Origin: Streptococcus sp.
Lineage (GTDB): Bacteria > Bacillota > Bacilli > Lactobacillales > Streptococcaceae
Direction: 5' to 3'
NCBI GenBank assembly: GCA_030528055.1
Contig: JAUMZQ010000014.1
Coordinates: 1 to 49,278, forward strand
Length of the DNA: 49,278 nt
Each line of letters opens with the position of its first letter. Within the stretch, counting starts at the first letter, position 1. The position numbers and the translations under genes were made by a program. The notes under the pieces were generated by a model. The model saw only the letters and a program-made list of their open reading frames with translations. It was not told the DNA's origin and ran no database searches. Shown here piece after piece: positions 9,098-15,970 of the stretch.

Positions 9098-11917
9098 TTA
9101 TTCAACTTCTTTTTTTCCTCTATTAGTTGCAAGAAGAGATGTTCCTACTACTAAAGAAGAGATAGAGATGAGGAAAGTAACTAGGGAAGTTTGCTCGCCA
9201 GTTTTTGGTAAGATGGTCTTCTTAGTTGCTTTTGTATTGGTATCAACAACTACAGAAGTTTCCGTATTTGTTGAACCATTGTTTTTCTGATCGTTATTAG
9301 AAGGTGAAGGTTGAGCTGGTTCATTTGCGATAGTAATGGTAAAGCCATTTACTTGGTCTCCAGTGATAACTGGTGTTTTGTAATCAGCTACTGGGTCTGT
9401 TTCTACTGTATAGGTGATTTCTTTGCCATTAGCATATTTTGGTAATTCTTTAGAAGTGAATGACCAATTTCCATTAGCATCAGGACTTACTGTAACAGTT
9501 TCTACAATTTCAGTACCATTTTTAATATTCACAAGAATCTGACTTGGGCGTTTTCCGCTTTGATTGTTGGTATCATTCCAAACAGTGTTTCCAGAAATGA
9601 TAATGGTTTCAGTCTTGTGAGTATTGGTAATGGTAAAGCCATTCGTTGTATCACCAGCAATGACAGGGCTATCATAATTGTCTACTCCATCTTCTGTTAC
9701 AGAGTAGGTAATTTCTTGACCTGCTTCATATTTTGGCAGATTTGTGAAATCATAGGTCCAGTTTTCTGTGGCTGTTAAATCATGAGAAGTAACTTTCGAA
9801 GTCACGCCACTAACTGTTTTATGGAGATGCGCTGTTATTTTTTCAGGGCGTTTTCCATCTTGGTTGTTACTATCATCCCAAATCTTAGTAACTTTAGCAG
9901 AAGTAACTTCAGGTTTTCGAGTGTTTGTGATAGTGAAACCATTTGTTTGGTCACCGGTAACGACAGGAGTATCGTAATTGTCTACTCCATCTTCTGACAC
10001 AGAGTAGGTGATTTCTTTTCCACCTTCATATTTTGGTAGATTTGTAAAATCGTGTGTCCAGTTTTCTGAAGCAGCTAGTTCATAGGAAGCAACTTCTGAA
10101 GTACTACCACCAACTGTTTTGTTTAGATGGATGGTTACTTTATCAGGACGTTTTCCATCTTGATTATTCTCATCATTCCAAACTTTTGTTGCTTTTGCAG
10201 AGATGGTTTCAGGTGTACGACTGTTAGTTATGGTAAATCCACTAGCTTGGTCTCCAGTAATGACAGGAGCATCATAGTTAGCTACGGTATCTTCAGTCAC
10301 CGAATAGGCAACGGTTTGACCATTTTCGTATTTTGGTAGATTTGTAAAATCATAGGTCCAGTTTTCTGCAGCTGTTAATTCGTGAGAGCTAACTACTGAA
10401 GTGACGCCACCAACCGTCTTGTTTAGATGAACGGTTACTTTATCAGGACGTTTTCCATCTTGATTATCTCCGTCGTTCCAAACTTTTGTTGCTTTGACTG
10501 TTTGGTTGCGTGCATTTGTAAAGGTCCGAATAGCCCCGCTTTTTCCAACGGTTACTTTGGTAGGATTACTGTTAAGTGTGTATCCATCAGGCGCCTTTAT
10601 CTCCGTTATTGTGAAGTCTCCAGACTTGGCTTCCGCTTCACTAATCACATCCGAATAGGTTCGTCCATTGTCGTCTGTATCAGCCAAGACTGTTTTGGTA
10701 CCATTAGGTCGTGTCAGCTCAAAGCTAGCTCCTTTTAATGGTTGATTTGTTTCTTCATCCAATTTGTAGATGACGATACGGTAGCCGATGTCTAGCTGGA
10801 TGGTTCCACCATCTACGATTTTACTAAATCTCTCAACTAAGGAATCAGTCGTTTTATTTGAGTCACTAATAGGAATTTTCTTACCATCAGCTGTTACAGA
10901 AGCAATATTTCCAACAGTTGATCCATCAGCTGGAGCAGTTGTTTCATAATCAAGCATATATGGTTGTGCCTGCGGATTTATGATAGTTAGTGTAAAACTT
11001 GAATAACTTGAGTTGAATGTGATCGTGTAATCCACACCTTCTTTAAGGGTTACTGGATTAGTTAATTGCCATCTTCTATCCACCCCATCACCAGTTGTCA
11101 ATTTGAAGGTTTCTGGGATGAAGCGCATTGGTCCACCCTTATCAGAAACTTGGTCATCCACCACATAAGTTGTGTATTGGGATTTTTTCCCATTTAGGCG
11201 GATTCGCCATGGGTGAACATAGTCACCAGATTGGTTTAGTGCAGCAGAAGTATAAGATTTTTTAGTTAGTACCCCACCGTATTTTGCAAAGTTTTCTTGA
11301 GCCAAGGCTCCAGAATTATCTTCAACGGTTGGTTTGTTTGTGTTAAATGGAATAGTGACACTTCCAGTATCTTTCACTCCATCAATGGTTGTTTTTTGTC
11401 CGTCTCCAACAGTTTGCGAGAATATTTTAACAAAGAACTGTCCTTTTACACCGGAAATGGTGGCAGCATTTTTCTTTTTCAAATATTCTTGCAAGTTTTT
11501 CATTGTGATGGTAACACTAGCACCTTGATTGGCACCTTTTGAGGTGACAGTGGCTTCTCCGATAGAGACCCCAGTGTCTTTGTCTACTAATTGAATAGTA
11601 GCATCGTTGACCGTTAAGGTCGGCGAAATGCCAAAGGTAAAGGTATCGCCATCAGCTAGATTGTTATCGTAGGCCGATAAATCAAAACCTATTTGTAAAG
11701 AATAAGTCGTTTTTTCAAGCAATACATACGTGCCGTCAGCATTTTTCGTAGCTTCTCGACCATTTCCATCATCCCAAACCAATACGCTGGAAATCGCATT
11801 TTGTAGATCCTTTGCATAAACTTTTTGAGAAGTAAAGAAGACTCCTCCAAAAATCACTAATAGTGATGTAAAAGTTAATAGTAAAGTTTCTAGTATCTTA
11901 TTTTTTTCTTTTACCAT
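9098..11917 (-). CDS. LPXTG-anchored collagen-binding / Cna-B repeat adhesin
   Basis: A 939-aa surface protein. It has a signal peptide (hydrophobic 10-34, ending VYAKD), a large N-terminal region of about 300 residues resembling the Cna-type collagen-adhesin fold, and a SpaA-like prealbumin domain (YRIVIYKLDEETNQPLKGASFEL, about residues 380-470). Four ~100-aa Cna-B repeats follow, each opening K(V/I)W(N/D)D..NQ.GKRP, near residues 475, 575, 675 and 775. The cell-wall sorting signal is LPKTGE near residue 902, with a hydrophobic segment and a basic RGKKEVE tail; sortase A would cross-link it to peptidoglycan. Cna-B folds usually carry Lys-Asn isopeptide bonds, giving a stiff stalk. Ligand binding to collagen is inferred only. 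It is a single gene facing away from rpmG, with an AGGAG ribosome-binding site. Confidence 0.9.
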   Translation of the reverse strand: MVKEKNKILETLLLTFTSLLVIFGGVFFTSQKVYAKDLQNAISSVLVWDDGNGREATKNADGTYVLLEKTTYSLQIGFDLSAYDNNLADGDTFTFGISPTLTVNDATIQLVDKDTGVSIGEATVTSKGANQGASVTITMKNLQEYLKKKNAATISGVKGQFFVKIFSQTVGDGQKTTIDGVKDTGSVTIPFNTNKPTVEDNSGALAQENFAKYGGVLTKKSYTSAALNQSGDYVHPWRIRLNGKKSQYTTYVVDDQVSDKGGPMRFIPETFKLTTGDGVDRRWQLTNPVTLKEGVDYTITFNSSYSSFTLTIINPQAQPYMLDYETTAPADGSTVGNIASVTADGKKIPISDSNKTTDSLVERFSKIVDGGTIQLDIGYRIVIYKLDEETNQPLKGASFELTRPNGTKTVLADTDDNGRTYSDVISEAEAKSGDFTITEIKAPDGYTLNSNPTKVTVGKSGAIRTFTNARNQTVKATKVWNDGDNQDGKRPDKVTVHLNKTVGGVTSVVSSHELTAAENWTYDFTNLPKYENGQTVAYSVTEDTVANYDAPVITGDQASGFTITNSRTPETISAKATKVWNDENNQDGKRPDKVTIHLNKTVGGSTSEVASYELAASENWTHDFTNLPKYEGGKEITYSVSEDGVDNYDTPVVTGDQTNGFTITNTRKPEVTSAKVTKIWDDSNNQDGKRPEKITAHLHKTVSGVTSKVTSHDLTATENWTYDFTNLPKYEAGQEITYSVTEDGVDNYDSPVIAGDTTNGFTITNTHKTETIIISGNTVWNDTNNQSGKRPSQILVNIKNGTEIVETVTVSPDANGNWSFTSKELPKYANGKEITYTVETDPVADYKTPVITGDQVNGFTITIANEPAQPSPSNNDQKNNGSTNTETSVVVDTNTKATKKTILPKTGEQTSLVTFLISISSLVVGTSLLATNRGKKEVE
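9571..10499 (-). repeat. Four tandem 300-bp Cna-B repeats
   Basis: Coding repeats inside the adhesin gene. The codons for the opening KVWND motif recur at about 10471-10499, 10171-10199, 9871-9898 and 9571-9596, a precise 300-bp period. The three N-terminal units are very similar to each other, while the one nearest the anchor is more diverged. Such repeats can expand or contract by recombination and change stalk length. Confidence 0.85.
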
Positions 11918-12142
11918 AAAATACTCCTATATATCCTATATATAATTTACTTTGAATTTTAAAGTTACCTTTATAGTATACAATAATATTCACTATATTG
12001 AAAGAAAATTAGTCAAATTTTTTACTTTTTTATTCCAATTTTATGACATAGGTTTACTATAAAATAACAAAATAAATCAATTTGATAAACGAAAGCTAGA
12101 TATTCATTGTAAAAAAACAGTTTGTTTAGAGAGTTTGGAGGC

Positions 12143-12171
12143 TTGTCAAAACAAGTCTTTCTTGTTATAAT
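12143..12171 (+). promoter_or_regulatory. Promoter for rpmG-secE
   Basis: TTGTCA (12143-12148) - 17 bp - TATAAT (12166-12171), about 19 bp before the rpmG start. The segment from the adhesin start to here (11918-12142) is AT-rich, and I see no gene in it. Confidence 0.82.
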
Positions 12172-12189
12172 AGGTTGAATGGAGACCTT

Positions 12190-12342
12190 ATGGCACTAAA
12201 AAAAGCAAGTCTAGCGTGTACAGTTTGTGGTTCAAGAAACTATTCTATCAAACTTAGTGGGACTCCAAAGCCGACACGTTTAGCAATTAATAAATTTTGT
12301 AAACATTGTGATAAGTACACATTACATAAAGAAACCAGATAG
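12190..12342 (+). CDS. rpmG: 50S ribosomal protein L33
   Basis: A 50-aa basic protein ([18 protein letters not shown]...) with the two CxxC pairs (CTVC and CKHC) of the zinc-binding C+ form of L33. It is part of the large ribosomal subunit near the E site. Streptococci carry several rpmG copies; this one is the copy in front of secE. It overlaps closely with secE: the secE ribosome-binding site AGGAG starts on the rpmG stop codon. The ATG is preceded by GGAGA. Confidence 0.95.
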   Translation: MALKKASLACTVCGSRNYSIKLSGTPKPTRLAINKFCKHCDKYTLHKETR

Positions 12343-12351
12343 GAGAAAGTT

Positions 12352-12528
12352 GTGAAATTCATTAGAGACATATTTAAATTGTTGAAAGATACAACTTGGC
12401 CTACTCGCAAACAAAGATGGATTGATTTTATTTCAGTGATGGAATATACAGCTTTCTTTGTTGTCATTATTTATATTTTTGACAAGATAGTGGCCAGTGG
12501 ACTCTTCCGCATTATAGATTTATTTTAA
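12352..12528 (+). CDS. secE: Protein translocase subunit SecE
   Basis: A 58-aa single-span membrane protein (VKFIRDIFKLLKDTTWPTRKQRWIDF...). It has the conserved cytoplasmic amphipathic stretch with the TTWPTRK signature (family W-P motif) followed by one transmembrane helix (about 31-47). SecE clamps SecY in the SecYEG channel. The start is GTG 12352, with AGGAG at 12341-12345. In this genome it is separated from nusG by a terminator, unlike many bacteria where secE-nusG is one operon. Confidence 0.93.
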   Translation: MKFIRDIFKLLKDTTWPTRKQRWIDFISVMEYTAFFVVIIYIFDKIVASGLFRIIDLF

Positions 12529-12574
12529 TAAGCTGTAAAAAGAGAATACTAATTTATGAGATACAGTTTCAGCC

Positions 12575-12602
12575 AAGAGCCAGTTTAGTTGGCTCTTTTT
12601 CT
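12575..12602 (+). terminator. Intrinsic terminator between secE and nusG
   Basis: An 8-bp stem AAGAGCCA/TGGCTCTT with a 7-nt loop, followed by TTTCTTG. Confidence 0.85.
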
Positions 12603-12691
12603 TGTACATTTGTGTGGAATAGCTCGCTAATAGTTATTTTTGAATGTTCTTAGAAGATTTATAGTAAATAACTTTGCAATTTCTGATTTTA

Positions 12692-12735
12692 TGATATAAT
12701 GAAGCTAGAATAAACGGAAGCCCTAAGGCTTTTTT
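12692..12735 (+). promoter_or_regulatory. nusG promoter with an immediately following terminator-like hairpin
   Basis: An extended -10 (TGATATAAT, TATAAT at 12695-12700) should start transcription near 12707. About 11 nt later comes a short hairpin, AAGCC (12718-12722) and GGCTT (12727-12731) with loop CTAA, followed by TTTT. The hairpin lies between the start site and the nusG ribosome-binding site (AAAGGA), so it may attenuate transcription or tune translation of nusG. Confidence 0.5.
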
Positions 12736-12758
12736 ATTATATGAAAGGAAAAAAACTG

Positions 12759-13295
12759 ATGGATAGTTTTGATAAAGGTTGGTTTGTACTACAAACCTAT
12801 TCAGGTTATGAAAATAAAGTAAAAGAAAATCTTTTACAGCGAGCTCAAACATACAATATGCTAGAAAATATCTTGCGCGTGGAGATTCCTACTCAAGTAG
12901 TGCAAGTTGAAAAAAATGGTAAAAGCAAGGAAATTGAAGAAAATCGTTTCCCTGGGTATGTCTTGGTAGAGATGGTTATGACAGATGAAGCATGGTTTGT
13001 TGTACGGAACACTCCAAATGTTACTGGATTTGTAGGTTCTCACGGGAATCGCTCAAAACCGACACCACTGTTAGAAGAAGAAATCCGCAATATTTTAATT
13101 TCAATGGGACAAACTGTTCAAGAATTTGAGATTGATGTACATGTTGGTGATACGGTTCGTATCATTGATGGTGTCTTTGCTGACTATACTGGAAAGATTA
13201 CTGAAATTGACAACAACAAAGTGAAGATGATTATTTCTATGTTTGGAAATGATACCGTTGCTGAGGTCAACTTAAATCAAATTGCTGAATTATAA
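12759..13295 (+). CDS. nusG: Transcription termination/antitermination factor NusG
   Basis: A 178-aa general transcription factor. NusG binds RNA polymerase through its N-terminal NGN domain (about residues 5-110; includes WFVLQTYSGYENKVKENL and PGYVLVEM) and contacts Rho or the ribosome through the C-terminal KOW domain (VGDTVRIIDGVFADYTGKI). An in-frame ATG at 12741 exists, but it has no ribosome-binding site and falls right after the leader hairpin. ATG 12759 follows AAAGGAAA at good spacing and gives the MDSFDKGWFVLQTYSGYE start known from streptococci. It is transcribed from its own promoter. Confidence 0.95.
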   Translation: MDSFDKGWFVLQTYSGYENKVKENLLQRAQTYNMLENILRVEIPTQVVQVEKNGKSKEIEENRFPGYVLVEMVMTDEAWFVVRNTPNVTGFVGSHGNRSKPTPLLEEEIRNILISMGQTVQEFEIDVHVGDTVRIIDGVFADYTGKITEIDNNKVKMIISMFGNDTVAEVNLNQIAEL

Positions 13296-13386
13296 ATCTA
13301 GCTAGATGGTTGCTAGTCCGAGTTATTTCAATGAATGATTTGAAAGTTGAATAATTATGGGTTTGCCAAGAATAAGAGGATCAAAG

Positions 13387-13827
13387 ATGAATATTCGTGA
13401 GATGGCAGAAGCTGATTATGATCAGGTTTATCAACTATGGTTGTCTTGTCAAGGAATGGGTTTAAACAATTTAGATGATTCGAGAGAGGGGATTTTACAA
13501 TTTCTAAAAAGAAATCCTCAAACTTGTCTAGTAGCTTTAGAAAATCATCAGATAATTGGAGCTATCCTTGTTGGTTCGGATGGTCGTAGAGCGTATATTT
13601 ACCACACAGCTGTTCACCCAGATTATCGTAGAAAAGGAATTGCTAAACAATTAGTTGAAACAGTCTTAAAAGCCCTAGATGAACTGAATATTCATAAGAT
13701 TGCACTAGTCGTTTTTAAAGACAATAGGCTCGGCAACCAATTTTGGGAAAAACTAGGCTTTTCCACTCGAGAAGATCTAGTTTATCGCAATCAAGCACTG
13801 ACTGAAATGATTCGGATAGATACATAG
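13387..13827 (+). CDS. GNAT-family N-acetyltransferase
   Basis: A 146-aa GNAT enzyme. The acetyl-CoA pyrophosphate-binding motif A is VHPDYRRKGIAKQLVE (R/Q-x-x-G-x-A form), preceded by the beta4 strand AYIYHTAV and followed by motif B (IALVVFKDNRLGNQFWEKLGF). Substrate specificity is unknown; the fold is shared by ribosomal-protein, polyamine and drug acetyltransferases. The start ATG 13387 has AGAGGA upstream; an earlier in-frame ATG (13357) has none. It is followed by a terminator. Confidence 0.88.
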   Translation: MNIREMAEADYDQVYQLWLSCQGMGLNNLDDSREGILQFLKRNPQTCLVALENHQIIGAILVGSDGRRAYIYHTAVHPDYRRKGIAKQLVETVLKALDELNIHKIALVVFKDNRLGNQFWEKLGFSTREDLVYRNQALTEMIRIDT

Positions 13828-13838
13828 TTTATAAAATA

Positions 13839-13873
13839 AGAACCAACCCTTGATGTCGGGCTGGTTCTTTTTG
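13839..13873 (+). terminator. Intrinsic terminator after the GNAT gene
   Basis: AGAACCA (13839-13845) pairs with TGGTTCT (13862-13868), extended by CCC/GGG beyond one mismatch, followed by TTTTTG. Confidence 0.82.
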
Positions 13874-13981
13874 TTTATAAGTAGGTAAAATATCTAAGTG
13901 TGATAAAAGCTTTTTAGTCCATTTTATTTAGACATTTTAAGGATATAAGAAAACAGATACTAAGCCACAGAAAATAGCTAA

Positions 13982-14152
13982 AGGATATGTGAATCTGTAT
14001 GGTTTGAATGTCCAAAAGATAGTAAAATTTACTTCACAAATAATGATGACGAAATTGAAATCATTCTCCTAAGAGGCACTAAGTATGATATAATTAGTGT
14101 GAAAGAAAACAAGAGCGGAATTATTTTAGAAATGAATTTGAGAGAGGAGTGA
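13982..14152 (+). pseudogene. Fragment resembling the C-terminus of an ADP-ribosyltransferase-fold protein
   Basis: An open frame with no start codon and a stop just before it encodes about 56 residues. It contains DEIEIILLRGTKYDIISV and ends EMNLREE. The pattern E-x-E followed by (L)LLRGTKY.(V/I)ISV is how the C-terminal strand of ADP-ribosyltransferase exoenzyme-type domains reads (catalytic ExE motif, then 'LprGtkf.V'). The N-terminal two thirds are missing. Its stop lies 4 nt before a small downstream gene with a good AGGAG site, suggesting a former two-gene unit. The family call is by eye and tentative. Confidence 0.45.
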
Positions 14153-14156
14153 TATT

Positions 14157-14370
14157 ATGAAATTATCAGAGGCATTAGCCCACATTGACTCTTTAGATCT
14201 TAAAAAAGAACCAATAGATTTAAAAAAAGACTGATGAACAGCTCTTAAAATTGAGTATCACTTTAGACTTAGTTTCAAAAGAAGAAACTACAGCTTTTGA
14301 GTCTGAGTTGGAAAGACGAAAACTTACAGAAAAGTATTTCTCAACAAGAAATCAAAAAGATAGCGTTTAG
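14157..14370 (+). pseudogene. Small gene broken by a one-base change in an A-run
   Basis: ATG 14157 (AGGAG at 14145-14149) begins MKLSEALAHIDSLDLKKEPID and stops after 25 codons at 14232-14234. Removing one A from the A7 run at 14222-14228 would restore one frame through DEQLLKLSITLDLVSKEE to a stop at 14368-14370, about 70 residues, helical and charged. A one-base insertion is the simplest explanation; phase variation at the A-run or a sequencing error are alternatives. Function unknown. The fragment in front of it may have been its partner. An extended -10 (TGATATAAT, TATAAT 14089-14094) lies about 63 bp upstream. Confidence 0.5.
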
Positions 14371-14380
14371 TTCGCATTAG

Positions 14381-14506
14381 GCGCTTTTATTATGTCAAAA
14401 AACACTTAAAATCGTTTGCTATTCAGACGGTTTTTATTTTGCCCCGGAGCACGGAGTAAAACTGTCTGATCTCCGTCCATGCGACGTAAAAAAGGAAGAG
14501 TTTTAG
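14381..14506 (+). pseudogene. Unrecognised coding remnant
   Basis: A frame with no start codon encodes about 41 residues ending CYSDGFYFAPEHGVKLSDL and a short Lys/Glu tail, with a stop at 14504-14506. Its codon use looks more GC-rich and coding-like than the surrounding DNA. It is followed 2 nt later by a second short open frame. I do not recognise the family; a remnant of a mobile-element gene is possible. A terminator-like hairpin lies within it (14410-14432), which argues that the frame is no longer functional. Confidence 0.25.
14410..14440 (+). terminator. Intrinsic terminator
   Basis: A 9-bp stem (AATCGTTTG with CAGACGGTT, two G-U pairs), loop CTATT, followed by TTTATTTT. It ends the broken small-gene unit. 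Confidence 0.65.
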
Positions 14507-14508
14507 AC

Positions 14509-14616
14509 ATGAGTTTCAAACGTGAGAAAGTAGAGGCAGGAAACAATAACTTAAATAACAGGAATAATTTTTTGTTGAAAATACTCTTGTCATTTTTAAA
14601 AAAATGTATACAATAA
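14509..14616 (+). CDS. Hypothetical 35-aa peptide
   Basis: ATG 14509, with AAGGAAG spaced 9 nt upstream, opens a short frame beginning MSFKREKVEAGNNN and ending at TAA 14614-14616. The N-terminal half is polar; the C-terminal half turns hydrophobic and basic where the DNA becomes very AT-rich, as if an older gene start had been joined to foreign AT-rich sequence. It overlaps the longer downstream open frame in another register. It may not be a functional gene. Confidence 0.25.
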   Translation: MSFKREKVEAGNNNLNNRNNFLLKILLSFLKKCIQ

Positions 14617-15476
14617 AAAGTATGAAAAACTTTTTATTATTATTATATAGAAACATTGAAAAAATTAACTATTTTATTTTTTTATTATCTTTAATATTAC
14701 TTTTTTGTATATATATTTTTAATAGCTATGTTGTCATATATTTGTTTATGATAAGCATTACAATAACATTTATCACTTTTAAAGTAGTTAGGATTAAAAG
14801 AAATAAAAAATTTCTGAATAGTCCAATCAGAAAAGTTATTAGAGCTACGTTTGAGTGGTTTATCTCGTTAATTTTATCTGAGGTGAGTCAAAATAATCAT
14901 TCTTTTGCTTGGGTATCAGTCATTGTATTGTGTTTGATGATTTTATCAGCCGTGGAATGCATGGATTATATTGTAACGATGTTTTATGATGCCTTTAAAG
15001 ATTTATTCAATAACTTTCTCTTTATATATTTCATATCTTTTACTCTAATGATATTTTGTTTTCCAATCAATACTCAAAAAGATATTGCAATATTACTAGG
15101 ATTGGTGGGAACTTTGATGATAGATACTACCGAAAAAATAATTGTTTCGAAAAGAAATAAAGTTAATTCTAAAAGAAAAATTAGGAGAGAACATGTACAT
15201 CAAAGTAAAAAGATAGCATTGACAAATTTTCAAATATTAAAGGCAATGAATTTATGTTTTTCTGCCGCTATATATATTGAACATCTATTCTTTTTGTTGT
15301 TTCCTTCTTTTATAAAAATTGTTACCTTCTATACAATATCAGTAACAATGGAAAAAACAATCTTTGGGGTTATTAAATGCTTCTTTGTATATATGTGTGT
15401 AATTCTGTTGTTTTATCTTTTTAAAAAATTCATTTACTTTTGTAACAAAAATAATTTCCATAGAATGAAGTTTTAA
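14604..15476 (+). CDS. Hypothetical multi-pass membrane protein in very AT-rich DNA
   Basis: Encodes 290 residues from ATG 14604, or 284 from ATG 14622 (MKNFLLLLYRN). About six to seven hydrophobic segments are visible: two near the N-terminus, a central trio around residues 90-190 and two at the end, separated by a basic loop (KRNKVNSKRKIRREHVHQSKK). I recognise no family. The DNA is visibly far richer in A and T than the neighbouring genes, which suggests recent acquisition. Neither ATG has a ribosome-binding site. A promoter-like TTGTCA-16-TACAAT (14587-14614) ends 7 bp before ATG 14622, so a leaderless message starting there is possible. A terminator begins on the stop codon. Confidence 0.55.
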   Translation: MYTIKSMKNFLLLLYRNIEKINYFIFLLSLILLFCIYIFNSYVVIYLFMISITITFITFKVVRIKRNKKFLNSPIRKVIRATFEWFISLILSEVSQNNHSFAWVSVIVLCLMILSAVECMDYIVTMFYDAFKDLFNNFLFIYFISFTLMIFCFPINTQKDIAILLGLVGTLMIDTTEKIIVSKRNKVNSKRKIRREHVHQSKKIALTNFQILKAMNLCFSAAIYIEHLFFLLFPSFIKIVTFYTISVTMEKTIFGVIKCFFVYMCVILLFYLFKKFIYFCNKNNFHRMKF

Positions 15477-15500
15477 ACCAGTCGAAGGACTGGTTTTTTC
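15476..15500 (+). terminator. Intrinsic terminator
   Basis: An 8-bp perfect stem AACCAGTC/GACTGGTT with a GAAG tetraloop, followed by TTTTCTTTT. Confidence 0.88.
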
Positions 15501-15602
15501 TTTTATAAATAATAAGTGAAGTAGATAGAATGGATCTTTTAAAAACCGAAATTCATCCGAAATTATTTTTAAAATTATCTGTTTTTATCTGATTATAAAA
15601 TT

Positions 15603-15630
15603 AAAAAACCCAGTAAAATAAGGGTTTTTT
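15603..15630 (-). terminator. Intrinsic terminator downstream of tRNA-Cys
   Basis: AAAAAACCC (15603-15611) and GGGTTTTTT (15622-15630) form a 9-bp stem that is terminator-like on both strands. It lies 33 bp beyond the 3' end of the minus-strand tRNA. Confidence 0.75.
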
Positions 15631-15662
15631 GTCGGATAAAAATATATAAAAATAGTAAAATA

Positions 15663-15733
15663 AGGCGGTAGACGGATTTGAACCGACGATCAAGCTTTTG
15701 CAGAGCCGTGCCTTACCACTTGGCTATACCGCC
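15663..15733 (-). tRNA. tRNA-Cys (GCA)
   Basis: The minus strand folds as a tRNA. Acceptor stem GGCGGTA pairs with TACCGCC, the D-arm has AGTGGTAA in its loop, the anticodon loop is CTGCAAA (anticodon GCA), and the T-arm is GTCGG-TTCAAAT-CCGTC. The discriminator base is U, as expected for cysteine tRNAs. CCA is not encoded. The T-stem contains one U-U opposition. It is a single tRNA gene lying at the edge of the AT-rich decayed patch. Confidence 0.95.
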
Positions 15734-15912
15734 ACAACTCCTATCATTTTACCTTAAAAAATTATTTTCGTCAAGGAGATTTTGTTTGACTCTTTGTTTA
15801 TAGCAAGAACGATAAGATTAAAAAAGTCTCCTTCCTATCTTGAAGAGTTGTGGGGCAATCATTTGTTGTGCAAGCTGTTGATTGTTTTCATGAATTTATG
15901 TCCAAATGGGAA

Positions 15913-15941
15913 TTGCCGGAATAGAGCTATCGTGTTATAAT
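15913..15941 (+). promoter_or_regulatory. Promoter for the MFS transporter gene
   Basis: TTGCCG (15913-15918) - 17 bp - TATAAT (15936-15941), also with the extended TG element (TGTTATAAT), 29 bp before the start codon. Confidence 0.78.
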
Positions 15942-15970
15942 GGGGTGCTATCAAGATTGTAGGAGATTTT

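Noticed and set aside
9560..10738. Plus-strand open frames opposite the Cna-B repeats
   Set aside because: They recur with the 300-bp repeat period and are antisense artefacts of the adhesin gene.
14222..14234. Programmed frameshift at the A7 run
   Set aside because: The downstream frame needs a +1 shift, whereas A-AAA-AAG type sites give -1, and no stimulatory structure is evident. A one-base indel is simpler.
15663..15733. tRNA-Cys as attachment site of an integrated element
   Set aside because: No repeat of the tRNA 3' end and no integrase gene are visible in the adjacent AT-rich block.
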